64,000 bases of DNA, taken from assembly GCA_021737785.1 (NCBI GenBank), contig JAIPDI010000015.1:36355-100354 (forward strand). The letters are read 5' to 3'. The first letter of the stretch is position 1; each line of letters opens with the position of its first letter. Both the position numbers and the translations under genes were made by a program. The stretch is from Deltaproteobacteria bacterium. Its GTDB lineage: Bacteria; Desulfobacterota; DSM-4660; Desulfatiglandales; Desulfatiglandaceae. Below the pieces are notes generated by a model. That model made no database searches. It saw only the letters and a list, made by a program, of their open reading frames with translations, and was not told the DNA's origin. Positions 16,546 to 25,025 of the stretch are shown here, piece after piece.

Positions 16546-16568
16546 GGGCTGCCCTGCAATATTAATCC

Positions 16569-17750
16569 TCACGCGCCCGCTCGTTTGGATGCGGTCGCCC
16601 TCGCAGGCAAAAAGGCAAGGATCAACCGCTTGTTGGCTCGTACAGACCGGTTGGCCTTCTCGATCAGGCCCATATTCATAATGGCATTCAGGTCCCTGTT
16701 TAGTGTCTTGGTCGTCTTGTTCACGTAGGCCTGCGCCAGTTTCGGAGTCAACGTGTCAACGTCTGAAATCCTTACCCAACCGGCGTTCTCCGTCACGTTT
16801 GATAGTGCGAGGACCAGTCTGCGTCGTCTGAGGTGAGCGGCTGAGCCCTTCCCGAATCGTTCATACACATAATTTCGCCACGTCGCATCCAGTTGGAGAT
16901 CGCGGATCACATGCAGTTGTTCCCTGAGTTGATCAACCAGGCCCTGGACCGCGTACGCGATAAATTCTGACATCTGACCGCCGGTTCTACTTGCCTTATC
17001 AAGTTGACGGTAATACTCGGTTCGGGTCAGATTGTAGAAATTGCTCAACAAATGAGCAGCAGGCGTAGGGAAGCCCGCGTGGAGAAGATAACGGAATTCG
17101 ATAAGCCGTGCCGTGCGGCCATTGCCGTCCCCGAACGGGTGTATCCAAACGAAAAAGAGATGGGCCGCTACGGCGGTCAGAATGGAATACGGTCTTTCAA
17201 GCCCATCCGGGTAAACCATACTGTTCAACCATTCACAAAACCTTGACAGGAGGACCTCGCAGTCTTCTGCAGGGGCGGCCCGGTATCGTCCCACCACAAC
17301 CGAGTGCTCACGAAGCTCGCCGGGAACAACGTCCTCATTCAGGGGAAGGTCTGTCAACACAATCCTGTTGTAGTGACGGATCTCTTCAGGCGTGACAGCC
17401 TCTGAAGCGCCTCGAATGACATCGTCGCTGATGAGATTGCAGGCGCTAACAATATTGTCAATCTCTCTGCCGAGATATTCTCTGGAGGGCGGCAGGGTTA
17501 GACGCCCCTGGAGGTGATCCCGAACCTCATCCTCAGTAAGGGTATTTCCCTCAATGGCCGTCGTTGCCAGAACGCCCTTGGCCAGATATATGGCGTGCAA
17601 GCGCTCCGCCGCGTCTGGATCAAGCGGAACACCTGCGATATGCTCCACCTTTGAAATAGCCTCTCCGAGGTGCATCCAAGTCGTATGACCGAGTTTGGTA
17701 AGGTCCAGAGCAAAGCGAATCCAAGGGTGTGTCCGCTCATATGTCCTCAT
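16569..17750 (-). CDS. Fic-family AMPylase with built-in inhibitory helix
   Basis: A 393-residue protein. HPFGDGNGRTARL is the HPFx(D/E)GNGR Fic motif for adenylyl transfer. TTAIEGN near residue 60 fits the (S/T)xxxE(G/N) inhibitory motif, which marks a class II, self-inhibited Fic enzyme. The C-terminal third looks like a winged-helix DNA-binding segment (VRISDVDTLTPKLAQAYVN, TLNRDLNAIMNMGLI). Such Fic-wHTH proteins are common on genomic islands. It opens the accessory segment before the integrase remnant. Confidence 0.9.
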   Translation of the reverse strand: MRTYERTHPWIRFALDLTKLGHTTWMHLGEAISKVEHIAGVPLDPDAAERLHAIYLAKGVLATTAIEGNTLTEDEVRDHLQGRLTLPPSREYLGREIDNIVSACNLISDDVIRGASEAVTPEEIRHYNRIVLTDLPLNEDVVPGELREHSVVVGRYRAAPAEDCEVLLSRFCEWLNSMVYPDGLERPYSILTAVAAHLFFVWIHPFGDGNGRTARLIEFRYLLHAGFPTPAAHLLSNFYNLTRTEYYRQLDKASRTGGQMSEFIAYAVQGLVDQLREQLHVIRDLQLDATWRNYVYERFGKGSAAHLRRRRLVLALSNVTENAGWVRISDVDTLTPKLAQAYVNKTTKTLNRDLNAIMNMGLIEKANRSVRANKRLILAFLPARATASKRAGA

Positions 17751-18262
17751 ATATGTCCCACCTAACTTATTTTTTTCATTGATAAAGGTATACTTAATAT
17801 CATTTTAACTGTCCGCTTTTATCCCAGGATACATCATGAAAACTCTCAATTCAACAAGAAATCCCTCACCGCATGAAACAATCCTGTGGCTTCAGCCGCA
17901 CAGGGGCATGTAAATGCCAAATTCTGACGAGTCGCTCGGCAAAGCCGGGGGTTTACCCAAACGAAATTAGATTACAGCCGTCTACATCCTGATCCTTAAA
18001 AAATGAATATAATTCATACTGAAACTAAATATAATTTATTTTTATCGATTCTTATTGACATATTAGTTCTGTGGGGATATCTACCTGAGCACAGTGTCTT
18101 TAACCCCATATGCAGAACCATCTGCATCCAGGGATTAGCCATAACTCCCCTGCCACGCCACCAGCGTGGCAAATCAGCACACATGGAAAACCTCACGAAA
18201 ATGAGGTGTTAATCATTTCCATTAGCCCTATTAATCCAGCACTCCCTTCTTAACATCCATTT
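17751..18262. other. AT-richer gene-free region with short hairpins
   Basis: No coding sequence supported. GGCTTCAGCCGCACA at 17888-17902 recurs inverted at 20161-20175. A perfect hairpin GCCACGC/GCGTGGC lies at 18152-18170, and CCTCA/TGAGG just after. It probably holds the Fic promoter on the minus strand at its left end. Confidence 0.4.
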
Positions 18263-18417
18263 ATGATCGTCGAACATACGACTGACTATTACTGGTCCAG
18301 TACTACTTGGGCAGGTTCAGGGTTTGCATGGAAAGTAAGTATTTGGATGGCTACGTTAGGATCGGTAACAAGGCCAGATTTACTAATTGCGTGTGCCCGG
18401 TCCGTGCCGGGCAATGA
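18263..18417 (+). pseudogene. C-terminal fragment of a DUF1566 (Lcl-type) domain protein, frameshifted
   Basis: TTDYYWSSTTWAGSGFAWKV is the typical end of a DUF1566 domain. About 18346 the frame shifts by one base; in the next frame it continues GYVRIGNKARFTNCVCPVR and AGQ then stop, matching the usual GYV..K....VRCVRGG ending. One deleted base restores it. The upstream part of the gene is gone. Confidence 0.7.
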
Positions 18418-18458
18418 TGCACCCACAGGGAAGGGCAACAGTACTTAGGATTTCAAAA

Positions 18459-18566
18459 ATGTCTATTCACAAGGATAAAGTCACTGTACAACGCGATGGT
18501 AAAGAATATTCGGCCCGTAGGTTGCTTTGTGAAATGATTGATGGGGGAGCTTTTGAAGACACTTAA
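18459..18566 (+). CDS. Possible 35-residue small protein
   Basis: An ATG opens 35 codons beginning MSIHKDKVTVQRDGKEYSAR and ending with GGAFEDT. The composition is protein-like, but there is no clear RBS and no family is recognised. It may be another gene fragment of the decayed segment. Confidence 0.25.
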   Translation: MSIHKDKVTVQRDGKEYSARRLLCEMIDGGAFEDT

Positions 18567-18669
18567 TTCAACTACGTACAGGAGGGCATAGGATGTAGCG
18601 TTGAGCCGTCACGCACTCTTCCGACAAACCATAATGAGTTGGCGTAACTCGCAAAGGAGATTTATCTAA

Positions 18670-19992
18670 TTGAAATCAATGTCGAAAAAAAGCCGGTTAT
18701 TGTTCGTCGTCGCTATCCACTTGATCACCATTTTTGTGGCCTTATTTATCCCATCAGTCCAGGCCGCCACCTTTTGTGTCAGTGACGCCACCAGGCTTCA
18801 GGATGCCCTGACCCAGGCTGCGAGCAATGGTGAGGACGACACTATCAAAATCCAGCAAGGGACCTATGTGGGCAATTTCGTCTATGCCTCCTATGACGCC
18901 AATACGATTACCATTGAAGGGGGCTGCACAGCGGGCTGCGCCTCCCGCACTATTGACCCGGCCAATACGGTCCTGGACGGCAATGGAAGCGGAAACGTCC
19001 TGGAGATCTCCACCGACAAAGCTAGCTCTGCCAAAATAGATGGGCTGACTTTCAAGAACGGTGGGGCGTCGAATGATCACGGTGGGGGGCTCTATTTCAA
19101 AGCTCCTTGCGACAACCTCGAAGTCGATGGGTGCGTATTCACGGGGAATTCGGCTCTCTACGGCGGCGGGGTGTATGCTTATGCCGACAACAAGGTGACA
19201 CTCACCGACAACAACTTTGCCGGAAATTCGGCTTCCTACGGCAGCGGGATATGCAGTTATGCCTTTCGACACGGGTCCGTCACCTTTACCAACAACACAT
19301 TTTATGCCAACGAAGGGGGTGCAATCCGAGCCCATTTGTATTACGCCGACGCCATCGCCCGCATCTACAACAACATCCTCTGGATGAACATAGCCCCGAA
19401 TGGGGCGGATCTGTGGATCGATAATGACTGGAATAATGATTTTCTTCCTTCGCCGGTAGAACTCTTGAACAACGATTTCGACCATAGTGGGGCAGGGACT
19501 TACATCAAGATTCCCTTTTCCATTGACCCGAGCAACCTGAACAAAGCGGACCCCCTGTTCGTGGACGCTACGAACGGAGATCTCCACCTGTCTTCCGGGT
19601 CTCCCTGCATCAATACTGGTGACAACGATGCCCCTGGGCTGCCCTCTACAGATAAAGATGGGAATTCCCGGATATGTGACGGCACCGGAGATATGGGGGC
19701 GTACGAATTCACGGTCTTCAATGTGGAACCTTCCGGCCAATGTGGAGCGAAAACACCCTGTTATTCAATAATTCAGGAGGCCATCGATGCGGTGTTTGAG
19801 ACAGGGACGATAAGGATTAGCGAAGGAACTCACTCGGGGACTCCTACGGTGAATACAGCGGGCAAAAAAGTAACGCTTGAAGGCGGGTGGGATACAACGT
19901 TCAAAAACCAAATCGGCACCACAATCCTACGCAATACACCCAAAGCACCGAACGGGTCGATAACGCTGCAAAATTTAAACATTAAGCCATGA
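18670..19992 (+). CDS. Secreted parallel beta-helix protein (choice-of-anchor Q type)
   Basis: A 440-residue protein. The TTG start is favoured because GGAG lies 10 nt upstream; the ATG three codons later is farther. The signal peptide ends IPSVQA/ATF. Residues 60-250 carry right-handed beta-helix repeats (LEVDGCVFTGNSALYGGGVY, VTLTDNNFAGNSASYGSGIC). DLHLSSGSPCINTGDNDAPG and DMGAYEF form the choice-of-anchor Q ending, followed by a second short segment ending GSITLQNLNIKP. It is probably a surface or secreted protein that binds polysaccharide or another surface. Confidence 0.8.
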   Translation: MKSMSKKSRLLFVVAIHLITIFVALFIPSVQAATFCVSDATRLQDALTQAASNGEDDTIKIQQGTYVGNFVYASYDANTITIEGGCTAGCASRTIDPANTVLDGNGSGNVLEISTDKASSAKIDGLTFKNGGASNDHGGGLYFKAPCDNLEVDGCVFTGNSALYGGGVYAYADNKVTLTDNNFAGNSASYGSGICSYAFRHGSVTFTNNTFYANEGGAIRAHLYYADAIARIYNNILWMNIAPNGADLWIDNDWNNDFLPSPVELLNNDFDHSGAGTYIKIPFSIDPSNLNKADPLFVDATNGDLHLSSGSPCINTGDNDAPGLPSTDKDGNSRICDGTGDMGAYEFTVFNVEPSGQCGAKTPCYSIIQEAIDAVFETGTIRISEGTHSGTPTVNTAGKKVTLEGGWDTTFKNQIGTTILRNTPKAPNGSITLQNLNIKP

Positions 19993-20099
19993 TAAACCCG
20001 CCGTGAGTAAGAATACCTCAAGGCGAAACCATGGCCATTCTCACTAACAGGCGACAAACCGGCAGTACCATCTCTAAATGAGGGGGTGGCTGTGTGCAG

Positions 20100-20180
20100 A
20101 TCGGGACAAGCAGAAAGGCGTTCCTGAAGATGCGTCTTCAGGCGCAGGGCCGAAGCTCCCTGTGCGGCTGAAGCCGCACC
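20100..20180. repeat. Tandem perfect hairpins
   Basis: CCTGAAGA-TGCG-TCTTCAGG (20123-20142) and GTGCGGCT-GA-AGCCGCAC (20162-20179) are two perfect 8-bp stems in an otherwise gene-free stretch (19993-20255). The second shares 15 nt, inverted, with 17888-17902. Confidence 0.5.
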
Positions 20181-20255
20181 TGCCACGAATTCTTGAGATC
20201 ACACAACCGGCCTAGCAATTCTTATCACATGGGGCCAAATAATTGGTTGTATGCT

Positions 20256-20520
20256 TTAGCAGTGCCATAGTCTCTTTCTTGTTGGGACCCATTTACGTGG
20301 ATCGTCCGCAAACCCGCTTTGTTCAAGTCTTCTGAGTTCTTCAAAGCTGCTACCCGCCCCGACCTTGATCCGCTCCCACGCCTTCTTAAAGGCAGGCCGG
20401 GCAAGGTTTGACTTTATCCCATCCGCCCAGTTGTGCCACGTCGCCTTGTTGATCCGGCCATTCATTCTGAGGAAGACCTGCCCATTGCTGAGGTCAATAT
20501 ACTGGTATAGGCTTGGGTAG
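20256..20520 (-). pseudogene. Truncated small hypothetical gene
   Basis: The minus strand encodes YQYIDLSNGQVFLRMNGRIN, then a Trp-rich helix (ATWHNWADGIKSNLARPAF) and FEELRRLEQ. This pattern occurs in a family of small hypothetical proteins of about 100-130 residues. The upstream end runs into the oppositely oriented integrase fragment, so the N-terminus has been replaced. No function known. Confidence 0.4.
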
Positions 20521-20526
20521 GTTGCT

Positions 20527-20778
20527 ATGATGCGATCCGGGCATAAGACCGAGAGCACGTTCAATCGATACAACATCGGGACCGAGACAGACCTGAAAGA
20601 AGCCGCTCAAAAACTGGAAAATTACAGGAACGGAAAACAAACTGAAGTCGAAGTAGTGACATCGGAGTTACAGCTTTTCATGTTGAACCTTCTTCTTATG
20701 GCGAAGGGCGGAACGGTTACAAAACAGTCACAGTCGGCAAAAACGCGCAATCGAAACCGGATTCAAAAAGATGGATAA
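20527..20778 (+). pseudogene. C-terminal remnant of a tyrosine recombinase/phage integrase
   Basis: SGHKTESTFNRYNIGTETDL is the C-terminal active-site block of phage-type tyrosine recombinases (GHKT box plus catalytic Tyr in FNRYN). Only about 80 residues remain. It ends 14 bp from the 3' end of tRNA-Leu, where integrases normally abut their attachment site, so an integrated element has decayed here. Confidence 0.75.
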
Positions 20779-20792
20779 CTTGCTGTTTTTAT

Positions 20793-20880
20793 TGGTGCCT
20801 AGGACGAGAATCGAACTCGTACGAAGCTAAGCTTCGAGGGATTTTAAGTCCCTTGCGTCTACCAATTCCGCCACCCAGGC
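20793..20880 (-). tRNA. tRNA-Leu (anticodon UAA)
   Basis: Reading the minus strand, the acceptor stem GCCTGGG pairs with CCTAGGC. The anticodon loop CTTAAAA lies between AGGGA and TCCCT and gives UAA. A long variable arm (CGAAGC/GCTTCG) marks a class II tRNA, GTTCGATTC is the T loop, and CCA is encoded. Its 3' end faces the integrase remnant. Confidence 0.95.
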
Positions 20881-20941
20881 ACGGCTTTTATTCTTATATT
20901 TCAGGATAAGGGTTGTCAAGACGTTATTGTAGAACAAGGAT

Positions 20942-22012
20942 TTATCTCAAATAGATGGGATTTGAAAAAATCCACGGCCGAAGGCCGAAAAAGGGGATAC
21001 CGCGGTAAACCGCCACGCGGTAAACACCCTTTTCGTCCACCGTGAAAGAGACCCGATTTCCTCTCCACTGTCTGAGCAGGGCGCCATCTTTCATGAGCCT
21101 GATCGTTCCCCTTGCCGGGGTCTTCACAAACAGGGTTCCCCGCTTAAATGGGGCCGCTTCCCCCATTGACAGTTGGAGACCCTTCTCATCTCTGTAGAAG
21201 AACCGGAATCCAGCGGCCGATTTCAGGTTCTCATGGGCGATGAAGAGACGCCCCTCTCTCATCACTTGATATATCTGGTTCTTTGCCTCGGAGAAATCCT
21301 TCGACAGGGGGGTCTTTAAGAGGAGATGCACGTTGATCGAATTCAACGTATAATCATATGACAGAGGTATAAATTTAAAGGGGCCCCATCTAAAACCGGC
21401 CCCATGGGAATCTGATCCGCCGATGGCCACGACCCGTCGCTGTTGGCACTGCCGGTCCCAGAATACGAGGGTTTTCCGGCTGGGGCCCTTCAGTGTCCAG
21501 GCCTTGAACAGGAGAAAAATCAGGCCGTGCAGCGGGGCTTTGACCCGCTCTTTCCACCGGGACGAAAAATTCCAGATGCAGATCCCTGTATAATCCGTAA
21601 CGGACAAATCGTTCCAGGTATAGGCGATGGAGTTTTCCCGGAAAGGCATTCCCTTTTCAAAGGGATGGGCCAGAAAGCCGATGCCTCCCTTCCGATTTAC
21701 AAGATCAATGACCCCCTGTGGCGCCAGCCCGTCTCCTCTCACCATTTCCGGCAGATCAAAGGCCAGATAGTGGTGGTATCTCCGGCCGATCTCCAGACCC
21801 ATCAAGAGATGCACACCATCATAGATCCCCTCATCTTCCAGGTGAAGGGAGTCTGCCATATAATTGTGATCATTCAGAATTATAAAATCGAGCCCGGCCT
21901 TCTTCGCAGACCGGGTGATCTCGCTTACAGACCCTGCCCCGTCCGAGTAATGGGAATGGATATGAAGATTCCCTACATATTCAAATTCACTGTCAGATCG
22001 GTTGCTGCCCAT
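20942..22012 (-). CDS. PHP-domain metal-dependent phosphoesterase
   Basis: A 356-residue protein starting MGSNRSDSEFEYVGNLHIHS; AGAGG lies 6 nt upstream, whereas the longer frame runs into a repeat array. HIHSHYSDG (HxH motif), LDFIILNDHNYMA and IGFLAHPFEKGMPF plus GGSDSHGAGF supply the PHP metal ligands. The C-terminal part is a beta-rich domain. PHP proteins cleave phosphoesters, nucleotides or nucleic acids. It follows the transglutaminase/ABC genes and may belong to that unit. Confidence 0.85.
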   Translation of the reverse strand: MGSNRSDSEFEYVGNLHIHSHYSDGAGSVSEITRSAKKAGLDFIILNDHNYMADSLHLEDEGIYDGVHLLMGLEIGRRYHHYLAFDLPEMVRGDGLAPQGVIDLVNRKGGIGFLAHPFEKGMPFRENSIAYTWNDLSVTDYTGICIWNFSSRWKERVKAPLHGLIFLLFKAWTLKGPSRKTLVFWDRQCQQRRVVAIGGSDSHGAGFRWGPFKFIPLSYDYTLNSINVHLLLKTPLSKDFSEAKNQIYQVMREGRLFIAHENLKSAAGFRFFYRDEKGLQLSMGEAAPFKRGTLFVKTPARGTIRLMKDGALLRQWRGNRVSFTVDEKGVYRVAVYRGIPFFGLRPWIFSNPIYLR

Positions 22013-22018
22013 CACATG

Positions 22019-22139
22019 CCTCTGGTTACTGGTTACTCGTTGCTGGTTACTCGTTACTGGGATACTGGATACTGGATGCTCGATTCTGGATAGCGGATAC
22101 GGGTTACTCGCTACCCATTGATCGGTACTGGATACTGGG
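22019..22139. repeat. Degenerate heptanucleotide array (GGTTACT type)
   Basis: Successive 7-nt units GGTTACT, CGTTGCT, CGTTACT, GGATACT, GGATGCT and CGATTCT run between the PHP gene and the ABC permease. The same unit type occurs at about 24093-24160, 32596-32640 and, inverted, at 61480-61510. Confidence 0.75.
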
Positions 22140-22155
22140 TTCCCCCTCTTTTCTT

Positions 22156-22230
22156 CCCTCTGACATCTGACTTCCTTGCCCTGTGAAACCCTTTCCTCTT
22201 CTGTTTCACCGGGGCGATCTCTGGCTCCTG
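22156..22230. repeat. Paired intergenic hairpin element, copy 1
   Basis: It contains CTTGCCCTGTGAAACCCTTT and CTTCTGTTTCACCGGGGCGA, nearly identical to 32678-32726. GTGAAAC and GTTTCAC form a stem. Both copies lie upstream of minus-strand genes. Confidence 0.6.
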
Positions 22231-22390
22231 ATCCCAAGTTCCTCATTGTTTTCAGCTTTCAGCTTTGACCTTTGAGCTTTCAGCTCGATGCGGGTTCCCG
22301 GTTTTGAACTTTAGGCATGCAGCATTTCGGGACTCACTTTAAGCACTTTCCTACCTTGCGCCTTGCGCCCCATGCCTCACGCCTTATCCC

Positions 22391-24088
22391 TCACTCATAT
22401 CCCTGCAAGGCCTTCAACCCCATCTTCATGGGCCGGGATACGGCTGCCCAGTTGATCAGCAGGACCGCTGCAAAAGAGAAAATGATATAAAGCCATTGCA
22501 TTCCGGAGATGACATTCCCTCTCACCCCGGCCATGAACAGGATATAAACCGGCCCGGCTTCCAGAATAATGACCAGGGCGATAAAGAGGGAGCTGACCAC
22601 CATGTAGAGAAACCCGCCGAAACCGGTGGCCACCTGACCGATATTCTCGTGCTCGAATCTGGGATACATAGCGCCCAATCCAACGCCCAATGACACGATC
22701 CCCAAGATCATAAGACCGATGGTAATCGTTGAAAGGGCCATCATTAATGGGGTGACCTCAAGCAGCAGGTTGGTGCCGACAATCAGAAACTCGGCCAAAA
22801 GGAATACGGGAAAAACAAAGAAGAGATATTTTCCCCACAGATATCGCTTCAGTCTCAAGGGCGATGTTCGGATGATCCAGTATGCCTCTCCCTCGCCGCT
22901 CACAGCCGTAAAAACAAAGCGGACGCAGATGGCTGACAGCACAAACCCTGCCAGCCCCATATTCAAAAAAGCCAGTTGATTCTGCAGGAAATCCAAACGG
23001 ATCGGACTCTTATCCAATGGGAGCACGCTGAAATTGTAGAGGTAAACAACCATCAATGCCCCCAACAGGAGCAACTGGGACCACTGGGTATTGTCCCTGA
23101 AAAAAACGCGGAGGTCCTTGGCGATGACCGCCGCCAGGTCCCTGTCGAAAGGCCTCGATACACCGAGGATCAGGAGATCAAGGAGATATCGTGTCCCGGG
23201 CCGTCGTCTACTGGCCTCCTGGGACTTGGAAAAGCCCCCGAAATAGATACGCCGGGCCATCCAGACATTGATCACCATAGCAGCTCCGGCCGTGCTCCAT
23301 GTCAGCATTATTTCAAATAGATAGCCACGATTATTAACCCCGTTTAGATACCCCCACAGTGTCTCGGCAATCCAGTGGGTGGGCAGGTACGGAGAATCAG
23401 GGGCCTTGAGGGCGGTCATATACTGTGCCACTGTGAAAAAGGCCTCGGGATTCACCAGCCGCTCGGGCCTGAGGAACCGAAACAATAGGTAGAGCCCCAC
23501 CACCATCAGTATGGAGAGGAGGAGGATTATATCCCTGGTTCGCTGCGCCGGGAAGATGTGCACCAGGACCATGGTCAGAAAGATCCCGCTGCTGCACGCA
23601 ATCACCGCCATGGCCGCATTCATGTGAAGCAGGGAAACATAGAATTCATATCCCGGCCTGTACACATAGCCGTAGGCCAGAAAAACCGGCAGGCCGAAAA
23701 ATATGACCATCCACGAACTGTCCACAAGCGTGTAGACCGATCTGGAGATGAAGAGCGTCTCTATGGACACAGGCATGGAATGGCAGAGCTCAAGGTCTTT
23801 TGAAAGATATAGGTTTGAAAGGGCCGTGATGATGCTGCTGAAAATAAGGAGCAAGAAAAAAGTCAACAGCACCATGGAGAGGAGTTGTCGCGCCAGAAGA
23901 TCCCCGATCATCTCCACAGACTGAAAATAATTCAAGACCCGGCACAAGACCACAAACAGCCCTGCACCAAAGGCGAGCCCCAGCGCACCCATGATCAAAG
24001 CCCGTTTTTTTCCCGAACTCCCTGAACGGGTCATCTGATTTCTCAGGCCTTGCAGCCTGGGTCGAATAAGGAGAAAAAGATCCTGCAC
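22391..24088 (-). CDS. ABC-2-type exporter permease
   Basis: A 565-residue integral membrane protein with about 12 predicted spans, e.g. IMGALGLAFGAGLFVVL, MVLLTFFLLLIFSSIITAL, DIILLLSILMVVGLYLLF and LYIIFSFAAVLLINWAA. The N-terminal segment LYLSKDLELCHSMPVSIETL is typical of the large ABC permease type that pairs with a single ATPase. It is encoded just after the ABC ATPase (repeat array between), so the two should form an exporter. Substrate unknown. Confidence 0.8.
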   Translation of the reverse strand: MQDLFLLIRPRLQGLRNQMTRSGSSGKKRALIMGALGLAFGAGLFVVLCRVLNYFQSVEMIGDLLARQLLSMVLLTFFLLLIFSSIITALSNLYLSKDLELCHSMPVSIETLFISRSVYTLVDSSWMVIFFGLPVFLAYGYVYRPGYEFYVSLLHMNAAMAVIACSSGIFLTMVLVHIFPAQRTRDIILLLSILMVVGLYLLFRFLRPERLVNPEAFFTVAQYMTALKAPDSPYLPTHWIAETLWGYLNGVNNRGYLFEIMLTWSTAGAAMVINVWMARRIYFGGFSKSQEASRRRPGTRYLLDLLILGVSRPFDRDLAAVIAKDLRVFFRDNTQWSQLLLLGALMVVYLYNFSVLPLDKSPIRLDFLQNQLAFLNMGLAGFVLSAICVRFVFTAVSGEGEAYWIIRTSPLRLKRYLWGKYLFFVFPVFLLAEFLIVGTNLLLEVTPLMMALSTITIGLMILGIVSLGVGLGAMYPRFEHENIGQVATGFGGFLYMVVSSLFIALVIILEAGPVYILFMAGVRGNVISGMQWLYIIFSFAAVLLINWAAVSRPMKMGLKALQGYE

Positions 24089-24092
24089 GGAT

Positions 24093-24284
24093 ATCTCTGG
24101 TTGCTGGTTGCTCGTTCCTGGTTCCTGGTTGCCGGTTACTGGCTACTCGTTACTGGTTTATGAGAGCACTCCTCGGAGCCTCACCTTCTCATCCTCTCAT
24201 CTTCTCACCCTCTGCCCTTCGCTCCCTACTCCCTACTGCTTACTGCTTACTCCCTGCTCCCTGCTCCCTGCCCTTTGGCCTCTC
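24093..24284. repeat. Degenerate GGTTNCT / CTCCCTRC-type tandem arrays
   Basis: Heptamer-like GGTTGCT/CGTTCCT/GGTTACT units pass into TACTCCC/TGCTTAC/TGCTCCC units between the ABC permease and ATPase genes. No coding sequence. Confidence 0.65.
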
Positions 24285-25025
24285 TCATGGTCCCGCGATA
24301 CCCTTCTCCTGGGTCAGCCTCAGGAATACGTCCTCCAGTTTTCCGTCCATTCCGGCCTGTTTCCTCAGCTCCGATGGGGTCCCACAGGCGATGATCCTGC
24401 CGGCCTGGATAATGGCGATCTCTTCGCAGACCTCTTCGGCCATCTCCAGGGAATGGGTGGACATGAAAAGCGTAGTTCCATTCCGGGCCTGATCTCTGAA
24501 GATGTCTTTGACGAGTCTTGCCCCCTTGGGATCAAGGCCCACCATCGGCTCATCCACAATCAGGACCTTTGGCTGGTGAACCAGGGCCGCGCACATGACC
24601 AGGCGCTGCTTCATGCCATGGGAATAGCTCTCGATGAATTCATCCTCCCAGTGTTGCAGCTCAAAAACCGACAGAAGATCCTCCATCCGCTTCCTCAATA
24701 ATGGCGTCGGATCAAGGCGGTAAAGGCCTGCCACAAAATCGAGGAATTCCAGGCCTGTCAGCTTTTCATACATGAACGGCCTGTCCGGGATGTACCCGAT
24801 ACCCTGTTTGACGGCCGACGGCGATACGGCCAGGTCCTGGCCGTCGATGAGGATCCGTCCCTCTGTAGGCCTGAGGACCCCGGCCATCATCTTGATGGTT
24901 GTGGTCTTTCCCGCACCATTGGGCCCTAAAAAGCCGAAGCGGGTGCCTCTCTTTACCTCCAGGTTGATCCGGTCAACCGCTCTTGTTGCCCGGTATTGCT
25001 TTGTTAAATTAATCAGTTGAATCAT
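24285..25025 (-). CDS. ABC transporter ATP-binding protein
   Basis: A 246-residue ABC-2 ATPase. GPNGAGKTTT is Walker A, SYSHGMKQRL the signature (S-H-G variant), LIVDEPMVGLDP Walker B and D-loop, and STHSLEMAEE the switch His. The start MIQLINLTKQ lies within the 3' end of the transglutaminase gene (17-bp overlap), so the genes are coupled. Partner of the downstream permease. Confidence 0.93.
   Translation of the reverse strand: MIQLINLTKQYRATRAVDRINLEVKRGTRFGFLGPNGAGKTTTIKMMAGVLRPTEGRILIDGQDLAVSPSAVKQGIGYIPDRPFMYEKLTGLEFLDFVAGLYRLDPTPLLRKRMEDLLSVFELQHWEDEFIESYSHGMKQRLVMCAALVHQPKVLIVDEPMVGLDPKGARLVKDIFRDQARNGTTLFMSTHSLEMAEEVCEEIAIIQAGRIIACGTPSELRKQAGMDGKLEDVFLRLTQEKGIAGP

Noticed and set aside
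18754..19740. 328-codon minus-strand open frame
   Set aside because: Antisense to the beta-helix protein, which has a signal peptide and repeats.
20100..20255. Integron attC site
   Set aside because: Hairpins are present but no GTTRRRY/RYYYAAC core sites, and the upstream gene is not a cassette by other signs.
20942..22246. Longer PHP protein starting at 22246
   Set aside because: The extra 78 residues are translation of the heptamer array and hairpin element; a better RBS precedes the ATG at 22012.
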